NCBI GenBank assembly: GCA_963734365.1 | Contig: CAVTGV010000005.1 | Span: forward strand, 124,001-188,000 | Reading direction: 5' to 3' | Source: JACVRW01 sp963734365 | Lineage (GTDB): Bacteria > Actinomycetota > Thermoleophilia > Solirubrobacterales > Thermoleophilaceae | Length of the DNA stretch: 64,000 bases | Part shown: positions 8,041-15,926 of the stretch, piece after piece | Numbering within the stretch: the stretch's first letter is position 1 | How the letters are laid out: the number at the start of each line of letters is the position of its first letter | Program-made: the position numbers and the translations under genes | Notes under the pieces: model-generated | What the model saw: the letters and a program-made list of their open reading frames with translations, nothing else | Database searches by the model: none | What the model was told of the DNA's origin: nothing

Positions 8041-9413
8041 AACAGCTGGAGGTAGCGGTCGACCTCCCACTGGGTCACCTGGTTGTGCCACTCGTTGAAC
8101 TCGTCCTGCTTGATCTTCACGAAGTAGTCGATGTAGTCCTCACGTCCGGTGTTGCCGAGCGCCTTGCGCAGCACCTCGCAGCCCTCCAGCTCGCGCGTCG
8201 CGTCGAGCAGGTTGGCCGGCAGCAGCTCCACGCCCAGCTCCTCGCGGCGTTCCTCGGTCAGCTCGTGCAGGTTGAGCTCGGTGGTGGGCTCGCCCGGATC
8301 GAGCCCGCGCTCGATGCCGTCGAGCCCGGCGGCGAGCACTGCCGCGGCCGCGAGATAGGGATTGCAGGAGCCGTCGACCGTGCGGTCCTCCACGCGGCCG
8401 GGCGCGGGCACGCGCAGCATCTGGGTGCGGTTGTTGTAGCCGTAGCTCACGAACACCGGCGCCCAGCTTGAGCCGCTGCGCGTGCCCACCACGAGGCGCT
8501 TGTAGGAGCTCACCGTCGGTGCGGTCACGGCGATGTAGGCCTTGGCGTGTGCCTTCAGCCCACCGATGAACTGGTAGGCCTCGTCCGACAGGCCCAGCCC
8601 GCGCGGGTCGTCCGCGGGATCGCGCTCGAACACGTTCTTGCCGTCGTGCCACAGGCTCATGTGGAAGTGGCAGCCGTTGCCGGTGAGGTGGGAGAACGGC
8701 TTGGGCATGAAGGTCGCCATCAGGCCGCGCTCCTGGGCCAGCGACTCGACCATGTAGCGGAAGAAGATCGCGCGGTCACAGGTGGTGAGCGCGTCGGCGA
8801 AGTCGAAGTTCTGCTCGAACTGGCCGTTGGCGTCCTCGTGGTCGGTGGCGTAGTTGTCCCAGCCGAGTTCCGTGATGTAGCGCGAGACCTGCGAGACGAA
8901 GTCGAGGTTGCGCGTGAGCGCGCGCATGTCGTAACAGGGCTGGTCGAGGGTGTCGAGCGGGTCGGCGAGCTCGATCGTGCCGTCCTCGGCGAGCCGCACG
9001 AGGAAGTACTCGAGCTCGGCGCCGAGCATGAACTCGTAGCCGAGTGAGCGCGCGCGCTCGAGCTGCCTGCGCAGGATGGTGCGGGGGCAATAGAGCCACT
9101 CTTCGCCCTCGACGGTCACGTCGCACGCCATGCGGGCCACGCCCGGCCGCCAGAGAAGCGGCGTGTACGAGCGGACGTCCGGGATCGCCGCGATGTCCGG
9201 GTCGTTGGGGTTCTGCCCGATCGCGCCGGCAGCGAAGCCGGCGAAGCCCGCGCCGTCCTCGAGCAGCCCGTCGAGGTGCCGCGACGGGACCAGCTTGGCG
9301 TTGGGCTTGCCGTGCATGTCCACGAACTGCGCGAAGATGAACTCCACGTCGTTCTCACGGATGTGGCGCTCCACGTCCTCGCGGGAGGCCGGCGCGGTGA
9401 ATGGCTGGCTCAT
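8037..9413 (-). CDS. glnT: Glutamine synthetase family protein (GlnT / gamma-glutamylmethylamide synthetase type)
   Basis: ATP-dependent ligation of glutamate with ammonia or, in the GMAS subgroup, methylamine. The 458-residue product has the glutamine synthetase beta-Grasp start (EFIFAQFVDMHGKPNAK) and the catalytic motifs GAELEYF, NGCHFHMSLW and DGSCNPYLA. The start at 9413 gives the family N-terminus; the frame is open further upstream without conservation. The divergent neighbours glxBCD match the glnT-glx arrangement of rhizobia and methylotrophs. Sequence alone does not separate ammonia from methylamine as substrate. Confidence 0.9.
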   Translation of the reverse strand: MSQPFTAPASREDVERHIRENDVEFIFAQFVDMHGKPNAKLVPSRHLDGLLEDGAGFAGFAAGAIGQNPNDPDIAAIPDVRSYTPLLWRPGVARMACDVTVEGEEWLYCPRTILRRQLERARSLGYEFMLGAELEYFLVRLAEDGTIELADPLDTLDQPCYDMRALTRNLDFVSQVSRYITELGWDNYATDHEDANGQFEQNFDFADALTTCDRAIFFRYMVESLAQERGLMATFMPKPFSHLTGNGCHFHMSLWHDGKNVFERDPADDPRGLGLSDEAYQFIGGLKAHAKAYIAVTAPTVSSYKRLVVGTRSGSSWAPVFVSYGYNNRTQMLRVPAPGRVEDRTVDGSCNPYLAAAAVLAAGLDGIERGLDPGEPTTELNLHELTEERREELGVELLPANLLDATRELEGCEVLRKALGNTGREDYIDYFVKIKQDEFNEWHNQVTQWEVDRYLQLF

Positions 9414-9581
9414 GGGCGCAAAGTATCCCCTGCGTTGCAACCGGCCAATGTGGACTCGAGACATGTTTGGCCCGCCGTGGATGTGAGAGCGCACAGTGTG
9501 GAGAGCACACACACGCTCAAGACGAATTGTGCTCAGCGCCCCATACGCCCGAGTGTGTGCCCTGCCTACACTCGGTTGTCC
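9414..9581. promoter_or_regulatory. Divergent glnT-glxB control region
   Basis: Between the two start codons lie a perfect GTGTG-N5-CACAC palindrome (9496-9510) and a second inverted repeat GAGTGT (9551-9556) with ACACTC (9568-9573). The box TACACT (9567-9572) ends nine bases before the glxB ATG, fitting a leaderless or short-leader transcript, so the second repeat would cover the glxB promoter. Similar GAGTGTG sequence occurs in the amt divergent region. Confidence 0.45.
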
Positions 9582-10487
9582 ATGTGCGGGATAGCGGGTC
9601 TCTTCTCAAAGTCGCAACTGGTGAGCGACAGCCTCGGCCGTCACCTCGGCGACATGCTGCTGCAGCTCGGCGACCGCGGTCCCGACAGCGCCGGCGTGGC
9701 CATCTATCGCGAGCCGGCGCCACCGGGCTCCTGCAAGGTGACTCTGCACACTCCTGAGCCCGGCTACGACTGGCCGGGCGTGCGCGCGGCGCTGGCGGAC
9801 GCGTTCGGGGCGGGCGAGATCGAGGTACGGGCCAGCCACGCCGTGGTGGTCGTGGAGAGCGACGCCGCCGCCGCCGTCGGCTGGCTCGGTGAGCGCTATC
9901 CGGAGCTGCGCGTGATGAGCGCGGGGGAGGCCATCGAGATCTACAAGGAGGCCGGCCATCCCGCGCAGTTCCTCGAGCGCTTCGCCTTCTCCGAGTTGAG
10001 CGGCAGCCACGCGCTGGGCCACACGCGCATGGCCACCGAGTCGAAGGTCACCACCGACGGCTCGCACCCGTTCTCGACCGGGCTCGACCTGTGCCTGGTC
10101 CACAACGGCTCGCTCTCGAACCACAATCGCCTGCGCGAGCGGCTGCGTGCCGAGGGCATCGAGTTCCAGACCGAGAACGACTCCGAGGTGGCCGCCGGCT
10201 ATCTCACCTGGCGGCTGCGGGACGGGGCGACGCTCGCCGAGGCCCTCGAGGGCTGCCTCGAGGATCTCGACGGCTTCTACACCTTCGCCGTGGGCACCGT
10301 CGACGGCTTCGCCGTGCTGCGCGACCCGATCGCCTGCAAGCCCGCTGTGATGGCCGAGACCGACGACTGGGTCGCGATGGCCTCGGAGTACCGCGCCATC
10401 GCCACGCTGCCCGACGCCGACACGGCGCGCATGTGGGAGCCGGAGCCAGGCCGCGTCTACAGCTGGGAGCGCGAGCGGGTCTCGTGA
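9582..10487 (+). CDS. glxB: Class II glutamine amidotransferase subunit GlxB (MgsA-like)
   Basis: Releases ammonia from glutamine for a split glutamate synthase-like enzyme. The 301-residue product begins MCGIAGLF, so Cys2 becomes the N-terminal nucleophile, and has the N-terminal-nucleophile motifs GDRGPDSAG, GHTRMAT, SHPF and HNGSLSNH. The start at 9582 is fixed by the need for Cys2. It overlaps glxC (GTGA), and glxD follows, giving the three pieces that are fused in GltB. The equivalent trio in methylotrophs is N-methylglutamate synthase MgsABC. Confidence 0.92.
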   Translation: MCGIAGLFSKSQLVSDSLGRHLGDMLLQLGDRGPDSAGVAIYREPAPPGSCKVTLHTPEPGYDWPGVRAALADAFGAGEIEVRASHAVVVVESDAAAAVGWLGERYPELRVMSAGEAIEIYKEAGHPAQFLERFAFSELSGSHALGHTRMATESKVTTDGSHPFSTGLDLCLVHNGSLSNHNRLRERLRAEGIEFQTENDSEVAAGYLTWRLRDGATLAEALEGCLEDLDGFYTFAVGTVDGFAVLRDPIACKPAVMAETDDWVAMASEYRAIATLPDADTARMWEPEPGRVYSWERERVS

Positions 10488-11188
10488 CCGCCGTCGATAG
10501 CGCGGCCACGATCCACGAGGTCGACCTGGCGGAGACGTCCCTGCGAGAGCTCAACGCAGCGCTGCACGCCGACGGAGTGAGCGGCCGCTGGCGGGTGCTC
10601 AACCCGCGGGGAGCGCACGCGCTGGCCGTGGGGATCGACGCCCCGCTCGAGGTCGAGATCGACGGCCACGTGGGCTACTACTGCGCGGGCATGAACAAGG
10701 AGGCCCGCGTGAGCGTCCACGGCAACTGCGGGGTGGGGCTGGCCGAGAACATCATGTCCGGCAGGGTGGTGGTGGAGGGCAACGCCAGCCAGTCCGCGGG
10801 GGCCACCGGCCGCGGTGGCCTCGTGGTGATCCAGGGCGACGCCTCGGCCCGCTGCGGCATCTCCATGAAGGGCGTGGACATCGTGGTGCATGGCTCGGTG
10901 GGCCACATGAGCGCCTTCATGGCCCAGAAGGGCCGGCTCGTGGTCTGCGGCGACGCGGGCGATGCGCTCGGCGACTCCCTCTACGAGGCGCGCCTGTACG
11001 TGCGCGGCGACGTGGCGGGCCTGGGCGCGGACTGCGTCGAGAAGGAGCTGCGGGCCGAGCACATCGCCGAGCTCGACGAGCTCCTCGAGGCGGGCGGCGT
11101 GAGCGGACTGTCGTCCTCGGACTTCCGGCGCTACGGCTCCGCGCGGCGGCTCTACAACTTCGACATCGATCACGCCGGGGAGTACTGA
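10484..11188 (+). CDS. glxC: GXGXG-motif subunit GlxC (MgsB-like)
   Basis: A 234-residue protein equal to the C-terminal right-handed beta-helix domain of glutamate synthase, a structural domain linking amidotransferase and FMN domains. Repeated Gly-spaced strands are visible (GNCGVGLAENIMSGRVVVEG, then GDASARCG, HGSVGHMSAF, GDAGDALGDS). GTG at 10484 overlaps the glxB TGA. It is five bases upstream of glxD. Expected to form a heteromer with GlxB and GlxD. Confidence 0.92.
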   Translation: MTAVDSAATIHEVDLAETSLRELNAALHADGVSGRWRVLNPRGAHALAVGIDAPLEVEIDGHVGYYCAGMNKEARVSVHGNCGVGLAENIMSGRVVVEGNASQSAGATGRGGLVVIQGDASARCGISMKGVDIVVHGSVGHMSAFMAQKGRLVVCGDAGDALGDSLYEARLYVRGDVAGLGADCVEKELRAEHIAELDELLEAGGVSGLSSSDFRRYGSARRLYNFDIDHAGEY

Positions 11189-11193
11189 ACGTC

Positions 11194-12513
11194 GTGAGCG
11201 AGTCGCCCGCCCTGCGCGAGTCGGCGCTGTTCGACCGGCACACCATCCATGAGATCCAGCGCGCCGCGCGCGAAGGCATCTACGACATCCGGGGCTTCGG
11301 GGCCAAGCGGCGCGTGCCGCACTTCGACGACCTGCTCTTCCTCGGGGCGAGCATGTCGCGCTATCCGCTCGAGGGCTACCGGGAGCGCTGCGACACCGAT
11401 GTGGTGCTGGGCGACCGGCACGCGTCGAAGCCGCTCCAGCTCGACATACCGATCACGATCGCGGGCATGAGCTTCGGTGCGCTGTCGGCACAGGCCAAGG
11501 AGGCCCTGGGCAACGGTGCGAGCGCGGTCGGTACGAGCACCACCACGGGCGACGGCGGCATGACCCCGGAGGAGCGGGAGCACTCGAAGCTGCTGGTCTA
11601 CCAGCTGCTGCCCTCGCGCTACGGCATGAACCCCGACGATCTGCGCAAGGCCGACGCCATCGAGGTCGTGGTGGGCCAGGGGGCCAAGCCGGGCGGAGGC
11701 GGAATGCTCCTGGGGCAGAAGATCTCCGACCGCGTGGCCGAGATGCGCGACCTGCCGAAGGGGATCGACCAGCGCAGCGCCTGCCGCCACCCCGACTGGA
11801 CCGGCCCGGACGACCTCGAGATCAAGATCGGCGAGCTGCGCGAGATCACCGACTGGGAGAAGCCGATCTTCATCAAGGTCGGCGCCACCCGGCCCTACTA
11901 CGACACGGCGCTGGCGGTGAAGGCCGGCGCCGACGTGGTGGTCCTCGACGGCATGCAGGGCGGCACGGCGGCCACCCAGGAGGTGTTCATCGAGCACGTG
12001 GGCATACCCACGCTGGCGGCGATCCGGCCGGCGGTGGATGCGCTGCTCGAGCTGGGCGTTCACCGCCGGGTCCAGCTCGTGGTGTCGGGAGGGATCCGCA
12101 ACGGGGCGGACGTGGCCAAGGCGCTGGCCCTCGGGGCCGACGCCGTCTCGATCGGCGTGGCGGCGCTGATCGCCCTCGGCGACAACGCCCCCGAGCACCG
12201 CGACGGCTACGAGGCGATCGGCAGCGCACCCGGCTTCTACGACGACTGGCACGAGGGGCGCGACCCCGCGGGCATCTCCACCCAGGACGACGAGCTGGCC
12301 GCGCGCTTCGACCCCGAGCTCGGCGGGCGGCGCCTGGCCAACTACCTGCGCACGATGGTGCTGGAGGCCCAGACGCTCGCGCGCGGATGCGGCAAATCGC
12401 ACCTCCACAACCTCGAGCCCGAGGACCTGGTGGCGCTCACGCTCGAGGCCGCCGCAATGGCCCGTGTGCCGCTGGCCGGAACGGCCTGGATTCCGGGCCT
12501 GTCGGGCTCCTAG
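11194..12513 (+). CDS. glxD: FMN-binding glutamate synthase-like subunit GlxD (MgsC-like)
   Basis: A 439-residue protein matching the FMN/2-iminoglutarate domain of glutamate synthase. Motifs include GMSFGALSAQAKEALG, GAKPGGGGMLLGQK, the TIM-barrel segment DVVVLDGMQGGTAATQEVF, and a C-terminal Cys-rich loop (GCGKSHLHNLEPEDL). It makes glutamate (or N-methylglutamate) with ammonia or methylamine supplied by GlxB. Starts at GTG 11194. Last gene of the glxBCD operon; an 18-bp GC palindrome follows directly. Confidence 0.93.
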   Translation: MSESPALRESALFDRHTIHEIQRAAREGIYDIRGFGAKRRVPHFDDLLFLGASMSRYPLEGYRERCDTDVVLGDRHASKPLQLDIPITIAGMSFGALSAQAKEALGNGASAVGTSTTTGDGGMTPEEREHSKLLVYQLLPSRYGMNPDDLRKADAIEVVVGQGAKPGGGGMLLGQKISDRVAEMRDLPKGIDQRSACRHPDWTGPDDLEIKIGELREITDWEKPIFIKVGATRPYYDTALAVKAGADVVVLDGMQGGTAATQEVFIEHVGIPTLAAIRPAVDALLELGVHRRVQLVVSGGIRNGADVAKALALGADAVSIGVAALIALGDNAPEHRDGYEAIGSAPGFYDDWHEGRDPAGISTQDDELAARFDPELGGRRLANYLRTMVLEAQTLARGCGKSHLHNLEPEDLVALTLEAAAMARVPLAGTAWIPGLSGS

Positions 12514-12515
12514 GA

Positions 12516-12533
12516 GCCGGCGCGCGCGCCGGC
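12516..12533 (+). terminator. GC palindrome after glxD
   Basis: GCCGGCGCG and CGCGCCGGC form a perfect 18-bp palindrome three bases after the glxD stop codon. It has no T run. It may end or stabilise the glxBCD transcript, but with no loop bases the hairpin would need to open at the tip. Confidence 0.35.
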
Positions 12534-12568
12534 GGGCGGGCGCTCCGCTCTCTCCTTCGTGGCGGGAC

Positions 12569-12596
12569 CGGCGTGGTCCGATTGGCTGGGGAAGGG
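12569..12596 (+). repeat. Second copy of the 28-bp repeat found upstream of radA
   Basis: The sequence CGGCGTGGTCCGAT, one mismatch, GGCTGGGGA, one mismatch, GGGG matches positions 10-37 at 26 of 28 bases in the same orientation. This copy lies between glxD and disA and lacks the full palindromic partner seen at the first copy. The two copies lie on either side of radA plus the nitrogen block. Confidence 0.55.
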
Positions 12597-12696
12597 GGTG
12601 GATCTGGAGGGGCGGAACGACCTGGATTCCGGCCCTCGCCGGGCCAGAAAAGTGCTGCAAACGCTGGCCTATAACGTCACCTTCACGAGATTCACG

Positions 12697-12702
12697 TAGA
12701 AT
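12697..12702 (+). promoter_or_regulatory. Candidate -10 box for disA
   Basis: TAGAAT, a close match to TATAAT, ends eight bases before the disA ATG at 12711, and there is no ribosome site. This suggests a leaderless disA mRNA. Spacing-based inference. Confidence 0.45.
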
Positions 12703-12710
12703 CTGTGCCC

Positions 12711-13820
12711 ATGCCGTATGCCGGAGACGACGTTTCAGAGCTCGAGGCACGGCAGGAACCCAGGCTCGTCCGGGCACTGGAGATGGTGGCGCCCGGCACT
12801 GCCGTAAGGGAGGGCCTCGACAACATCGTCCAGGGCAGGACCGGCGCCCTCATCTGCATCGGGGAGTCGGAGGAGCTCAGCTTCCTGCTGTCCGGCGGGG
12901 TGAAGCTCGACGTGGACTACACCCCCGCGCTGCTCTACCAGCTCGCCAAGATGGACGGGGGACTCGTGCTGGCCTCGAACAGCACGAAGATCCTCTGGGC
13001 CAACGTCCAGCTGATGCCCGACCCCACGATCCTGTCGCTGGAGACCGGCACCCGGCACCGCACGGCCGAGCGTGTGTCGAAGCAGACCGACGCCCTGGTG
13101 ATCGCCATCTCGGCCAGCCGCAGCGTGGTCTCGATCTACCTCGACGGGGCCAAGTACCTCCTCGAGGACATCCCCGTGGTGCTGGCCAAGGCCAACCAGG
13201 CACTGGCCACGCTCGACAAGTACCGCAGTCGCCTGGACCAGGTCTCCACCCGCCTCACCGCTCTCGAGTTCGAGGGCGGGGTCACGCTGCACGACGTGCT
13301 GACCGTGCTGCAGCGCGCGGAGCTCGTGACCCGCATGGCCGTGGAGATCGAGCGCTACATCGTGGAGCTGGGCGCCGACGGCCGCCTGATCGAGATGCAG
13401 CTCGAGGAGACCATGGTCGGCGTGGCCGCCGACAAGTCGGCGCTGGTGCGCGATTACATCGTCGAGTCCTCCGAGGAGGGCTTTGCCATGGTGCTCGACT
13501 CGCTGGCCCGGCTGCCCCATCAAGACCTTCTGGACTTCGGCCGTCTGGCCGAGCTTCTCGGTTACGACCGGAAGTTGAACACCCTCGACCATCCCGCCTC
13601 GCCGCGCGGCTACCGCATCCTCGGACGTATCCCAAGGCTCCCGAAGATGGTGGTGCAGTCGATCGTCAGCGAGTTCGAAGGGCTGGACGAGATTCTCGCC
13701 GCCGCGGATCCGGAGATGGAGTCCGTGGAGGGCGTGGGGGACATGCGTGCGAAGGACATTCGCGAGGGCCTTCGCCGCCTGCAGGAGATCAACCTCGTGG
13801 ATAGGTATCTGCAAACCTGA
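12711..13820 (+). CDS. disA: Diadenylate cyclase DisA, DNA-integrity scanning
   Basis: Makes c-di-AMP from two ATP and scans DNA. The 369-residue product has the DAC domain (about residues 20-150), with RHR at 115-117 in GTRHRTAE, a helical spine, and a C-terminal helix-hairpin-helix DNA-binding domain (VEGVGDMRAKDIREGL). The usual DGA nucleotide-binding motif reads DGG (82-84), a mild change. GTG at 12705 is an alternative start. carD follows. Elsewhere in actinobacteria disA is next to radA. Confidence 0.96.
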   Translation: MPYAGDDVSELEARQEPRLVRALEMVAPGTAVREGLDNIVQGRTGALICIGESEELSFLLSGGVKLDVDYTPALLYQLAKMDGGLVLASNSTKILWANVQLMPDPTILSLETGTRHRTAERVSKQTDALVIAISASRSVVSIYLDGAKYLLEDIPVVLAKANQALATLDKYRSRLDQVSTRLTALEFEGGVTLHDVLTVLQRAELVTRMAVEIERYIVELGADGRLIEMQLEETMVGVAADKSALVRDYIVESSEEGFAMVLDSLARLPHQDLLDFGRLAELLGYDRKLNTLDHPASPRGYRILGRIPRLPKMVVQSIVSEFEGLDEILAAADPEMESVEGVGDMRAKDIREGLRRLQEINLVDRYLQT

Positions 13821-13886
13821 AGACGACCACGGCGTGGCGCCGTCCGGCGCGCGTCCGACGCAGGAGGGAACACCATCAGCGACGTA

Positions 13887-14453
13887 GTGTTGGAAGACGA
13901 ATTCGTCGAGGACCTCGAGATAGATCGCCCGCCGGCGGTCTACGAGATCGGCGACCAGGTGGTCTACCCCCATCATGGGGCGGGCAAGGTCCTCAAGAAG
14001 GAGATGAAGGAGGTACTCGGCGAGAAGCGTGAGTACCTGACCATCAAGATCCTTCATAACGACATGACGGTCATGGTCCCGTGCTGCAACGCCGACAAGG
14101 CGGGTCTTCGGCGCGTGATCGGGGAGGAAGACGTAAAGAAGGTGCTGTCCGTCCTCCGCGACGACGTGAGCCAGATGCCCAAGAACTGGAACCGTCGTTT
14201 CAAGCACAACCGCGAGAAGATCAAGACCGGCGACGTTTTCGAGCTGGCCGAGGTCGTTCGCAACCTCGCCATTCGTGAGACCGAGAAGGGTCTTTCCACC
14301 GGCGAGAAGCAGATGTACACCCGAGCCAAGAAGATCCTCGCGTCCGAGCTGATGTACGCGCTCGACATGGAGGAGGACGAGGCCGAGAGTCATCTGGAGG
14401 ACCTGATCGCCGAGGCGCACGCGGGCCGTAACGGCGCGGCGGCGACCGCTTAG
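13887..14453 (+). CDS. carD: CarD-family RNA polymerase-binding transcription factor
   Basis: CarD binds the RNA polymerase beta subunit and stabilises open promoter complexes, chiefly at rRNA promoters. The product has the Tudor-like RNAP-interaction domain (YEIGDQVVYPHHGAGKVL) and the C-terminal helical DNA-binding domain (KNWNRRFKHNREKIKTGDVF). The annotated start is GTG 13887. However, the strong AGGAGG at 13862-13867 is 19 bases from it and only seven bases from an in-frame ATC at 13875, so the true start may be ATC, giving four more residues. Upstream of ispD, as in mycobacteria. Confidence 0.93.
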   Translation: MLEDEFVEDLEIDRPPAVYEIGDQVVYPHHGAGKVLKKEMKEVLGEKREYLTIKILHNDMTVMVPCCNADKAGLRRVIGEEDVKKVLSVLRDDVSQMPKNWNRRFKHNREKIKTGDVFELAEVVRNLAIRETEKGLSTGEKQMYTRAKKILASELMYALDMEEDEAESHLEDLIAEAHAGRNGAAATA

Positions 14454-14463
14454 CCCGAGACAT

Positions 14464-15093
14464 ATGTCCGTCGTCGGGATCATTCCCGCCGGCGGGAGCG
14501 GCGAACGCCTTGGTGCCGACCGGCCCAAGGCGTTCGTCGTTTGTGCCGGCCGTCCGCTGCTCGACTGGAGCCTCGACGTGCTGGCGTCGGTCTGCGAGCG
14601 GGTGGTGGTGGCGGTGCCGCGCGGCTACGAGGACGGTGGCGACCGCGTGCCGGGAGGAGCCTCGCGGTCGGCCTCGGTGCGCAACGCCCTCGCCGCCGCA
14701 CCCGAGGCGAGCGTGGCGGTGGTGCACGACGCCGCTCGCCCGCTCGTGACCCGTGAGCTCGTCGAGCGCTGCCTGGATGCCCTCGAAGGTGCGGACGGCG
14801 CCATCGCCGCTGCTCCGGTAACGGACACGATCCACACCGTGGACGGAGCTGACGTGATCGCCTCGACGCCACCGCGCTCCGCGCTCTGGGCCGCCCAGAC
14901 TCCCCAGGTCTTCCGCGCCGATCTGCTGCGACGCGCTCTCGATGTCGATGAAACCGCGCTCGCGCGGGCCACCGACGACGCCTCCCTGGTGGTGGCGGCC
15001 GGCGGGAGCGTGCGCGTGGTTCAGGCGCCTGCGGGGAACGTGAAGGTCACGACCGCCGGCGACCTGCGCATGGTTGAGTCCGCTCTGTGCTGA
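14464..15093 (+). CDS. ispD: 2-C-methyl-D-erythritol 4-phosphate cytidylyltransferase
   Basis: Third step of the MEP isoprenoid pathway: CTP plus MEP to CDP-ME. The 209-residue protein has the nucleotidyltransferase start IIPAGGSGERLGADRPKAF, GGASRSASVRNAL, VHDAARPLV and AAPVTDTI motifs. It starts at ATG 14464 just after carD and overlaps the next gene by seven bases. The MEP partner ispF is one gene downstream. Confidence 0.95.
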   Translation: MSVVGIIPAGGSGERLGADRPKAFVVCAGRPLLDWSLDVLASVCERVVVAVPRGYEDGGDRVPGGASRSASVRNALAAAPEASVAVVHDAARPLVTRELVERCLDALEGADGAIAAAPVTDTIHTVDGADVIASTPPRSALWAAQTPQVFRADLLRRALDVDETALARATDDASLVVAAGGSVRVVQAPAGNVKVTTAGDLRMVESALC

Positions 15094-15926
15094 CCGACTA
15101 CCACGTGCACCTGCGCCCCGACGAGGACGACGCGTCGGCGGAGCGCTACTTCACGGCGGACAACGTGGAGCGCTATCGGGAGGCCGCCGCCGAGCGCGGG
15201 ATCGAGGAGCTCGGGGTGGCGGAGCACATCCACCGCTTCGTGCAGGCCCTCGACGTCTGGAGCCATCCCTGGTATCGCCACTGGGCGGCCGACGACATCG
15301 ACGAGTACTGCGCGTTCGTGCCCGACTCCGGGCTGCGGCTAGGCATCGAGGCGGACTACCTGCCCGGGCGCGAGGACCGGCTCGCGGGCCTGCTGGACGG
15401 CCGTCCCTGGGACTACGTGGTGGGGTCGGTTCACTTCCTGGCCGACGAGGCGGTCGACTTCCACGGCTATCCGGAGTGGGAGCCCTGGAACATCTGGCGC
15501 GGCGCCGACCCTGAAAAGGTCTGGTCGCGCTACTTCGAGACGCTGGGGGAGGCCGCGCGCACCGGGATGTTCGACATCCTCGCCCACCCGGATCTGGTCA
15601 AGGTCTGGGGTGACCGCGTTCCCATCCCGGACGGCGACCTGCGTCGTTTCTATGAGCGCGCACTCGACGGCATCGCCGACTCGGACGTCGCCATCGAGGT
15701 CTCCACCGCCGGGCTGCGCAAGCCGGTGGCGGAGATCTACCCGGCCGCGCCCTTCCTGGAGATGTGCCTCGAGGCCGGGCGCCCGGTGGCGCTCTCGAGC
15801 GACGCCCACACCCCCGACCAGCTCGGCTACGAGTACGAACGCGCCGTGGACTGGCTCGGCGGCCTCGGCGTGGACGAGCTGGCGGTGTTCGAAGGGCGCC
15901 GGCGGCGTCTGGAGCCGCTCGGGTGA
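15087..15926 (+). CDS. PHP-family phosphatase, histidinol-phosphatase type
   Basis: A 279-residue metal-dependent phosphoesterase of the PHP superfamily, the fold of HisK histidinol-phosphatases. Metal ligands are visible in order: DYHVHL near the start, VAEHIHR, GIEADYLPG, GSVHFL, LAHPDLVK and SSDAHTP. No other histidine-biosynthesis gene is near, so the natural substrate is open. GTG 15087 lies inside the ispD 3' end and its stop overlaps the ispF start, so it is probably co-translated with the two MEP genes. Confidence 0.88.
   Translation: MLTDYHVHLRPDEDDASAERYFTADNVERYREAAAERGIEELGVAEHIHRFVQALDVWSHPWYRHWAADDIDEYCAFVPDSGLRLGIEADYLPGREDRLAGLLDGRPWDYVVGSVHFLADEAVDFHGYPEWEPWNIWRGADPEKVWSRYFETLGEAARTGMFDILAHPDLVKVWGDRVPIPDGDLRRFYERALDGIADSDVAIEVSTAGLRKPVAEIYPAAPFLEMCLEAGRPVALSSDAHTPDQLGYEYERAVDWLGGLGVDELAVFEGRRRRLEPLG

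Noticed and set aside
12516..12533. GC palindrome as an integration site for the nitrogen block
   Set aside because: No matching half near radA or the amt operon and no integrase gene; a transcript end is simpler.
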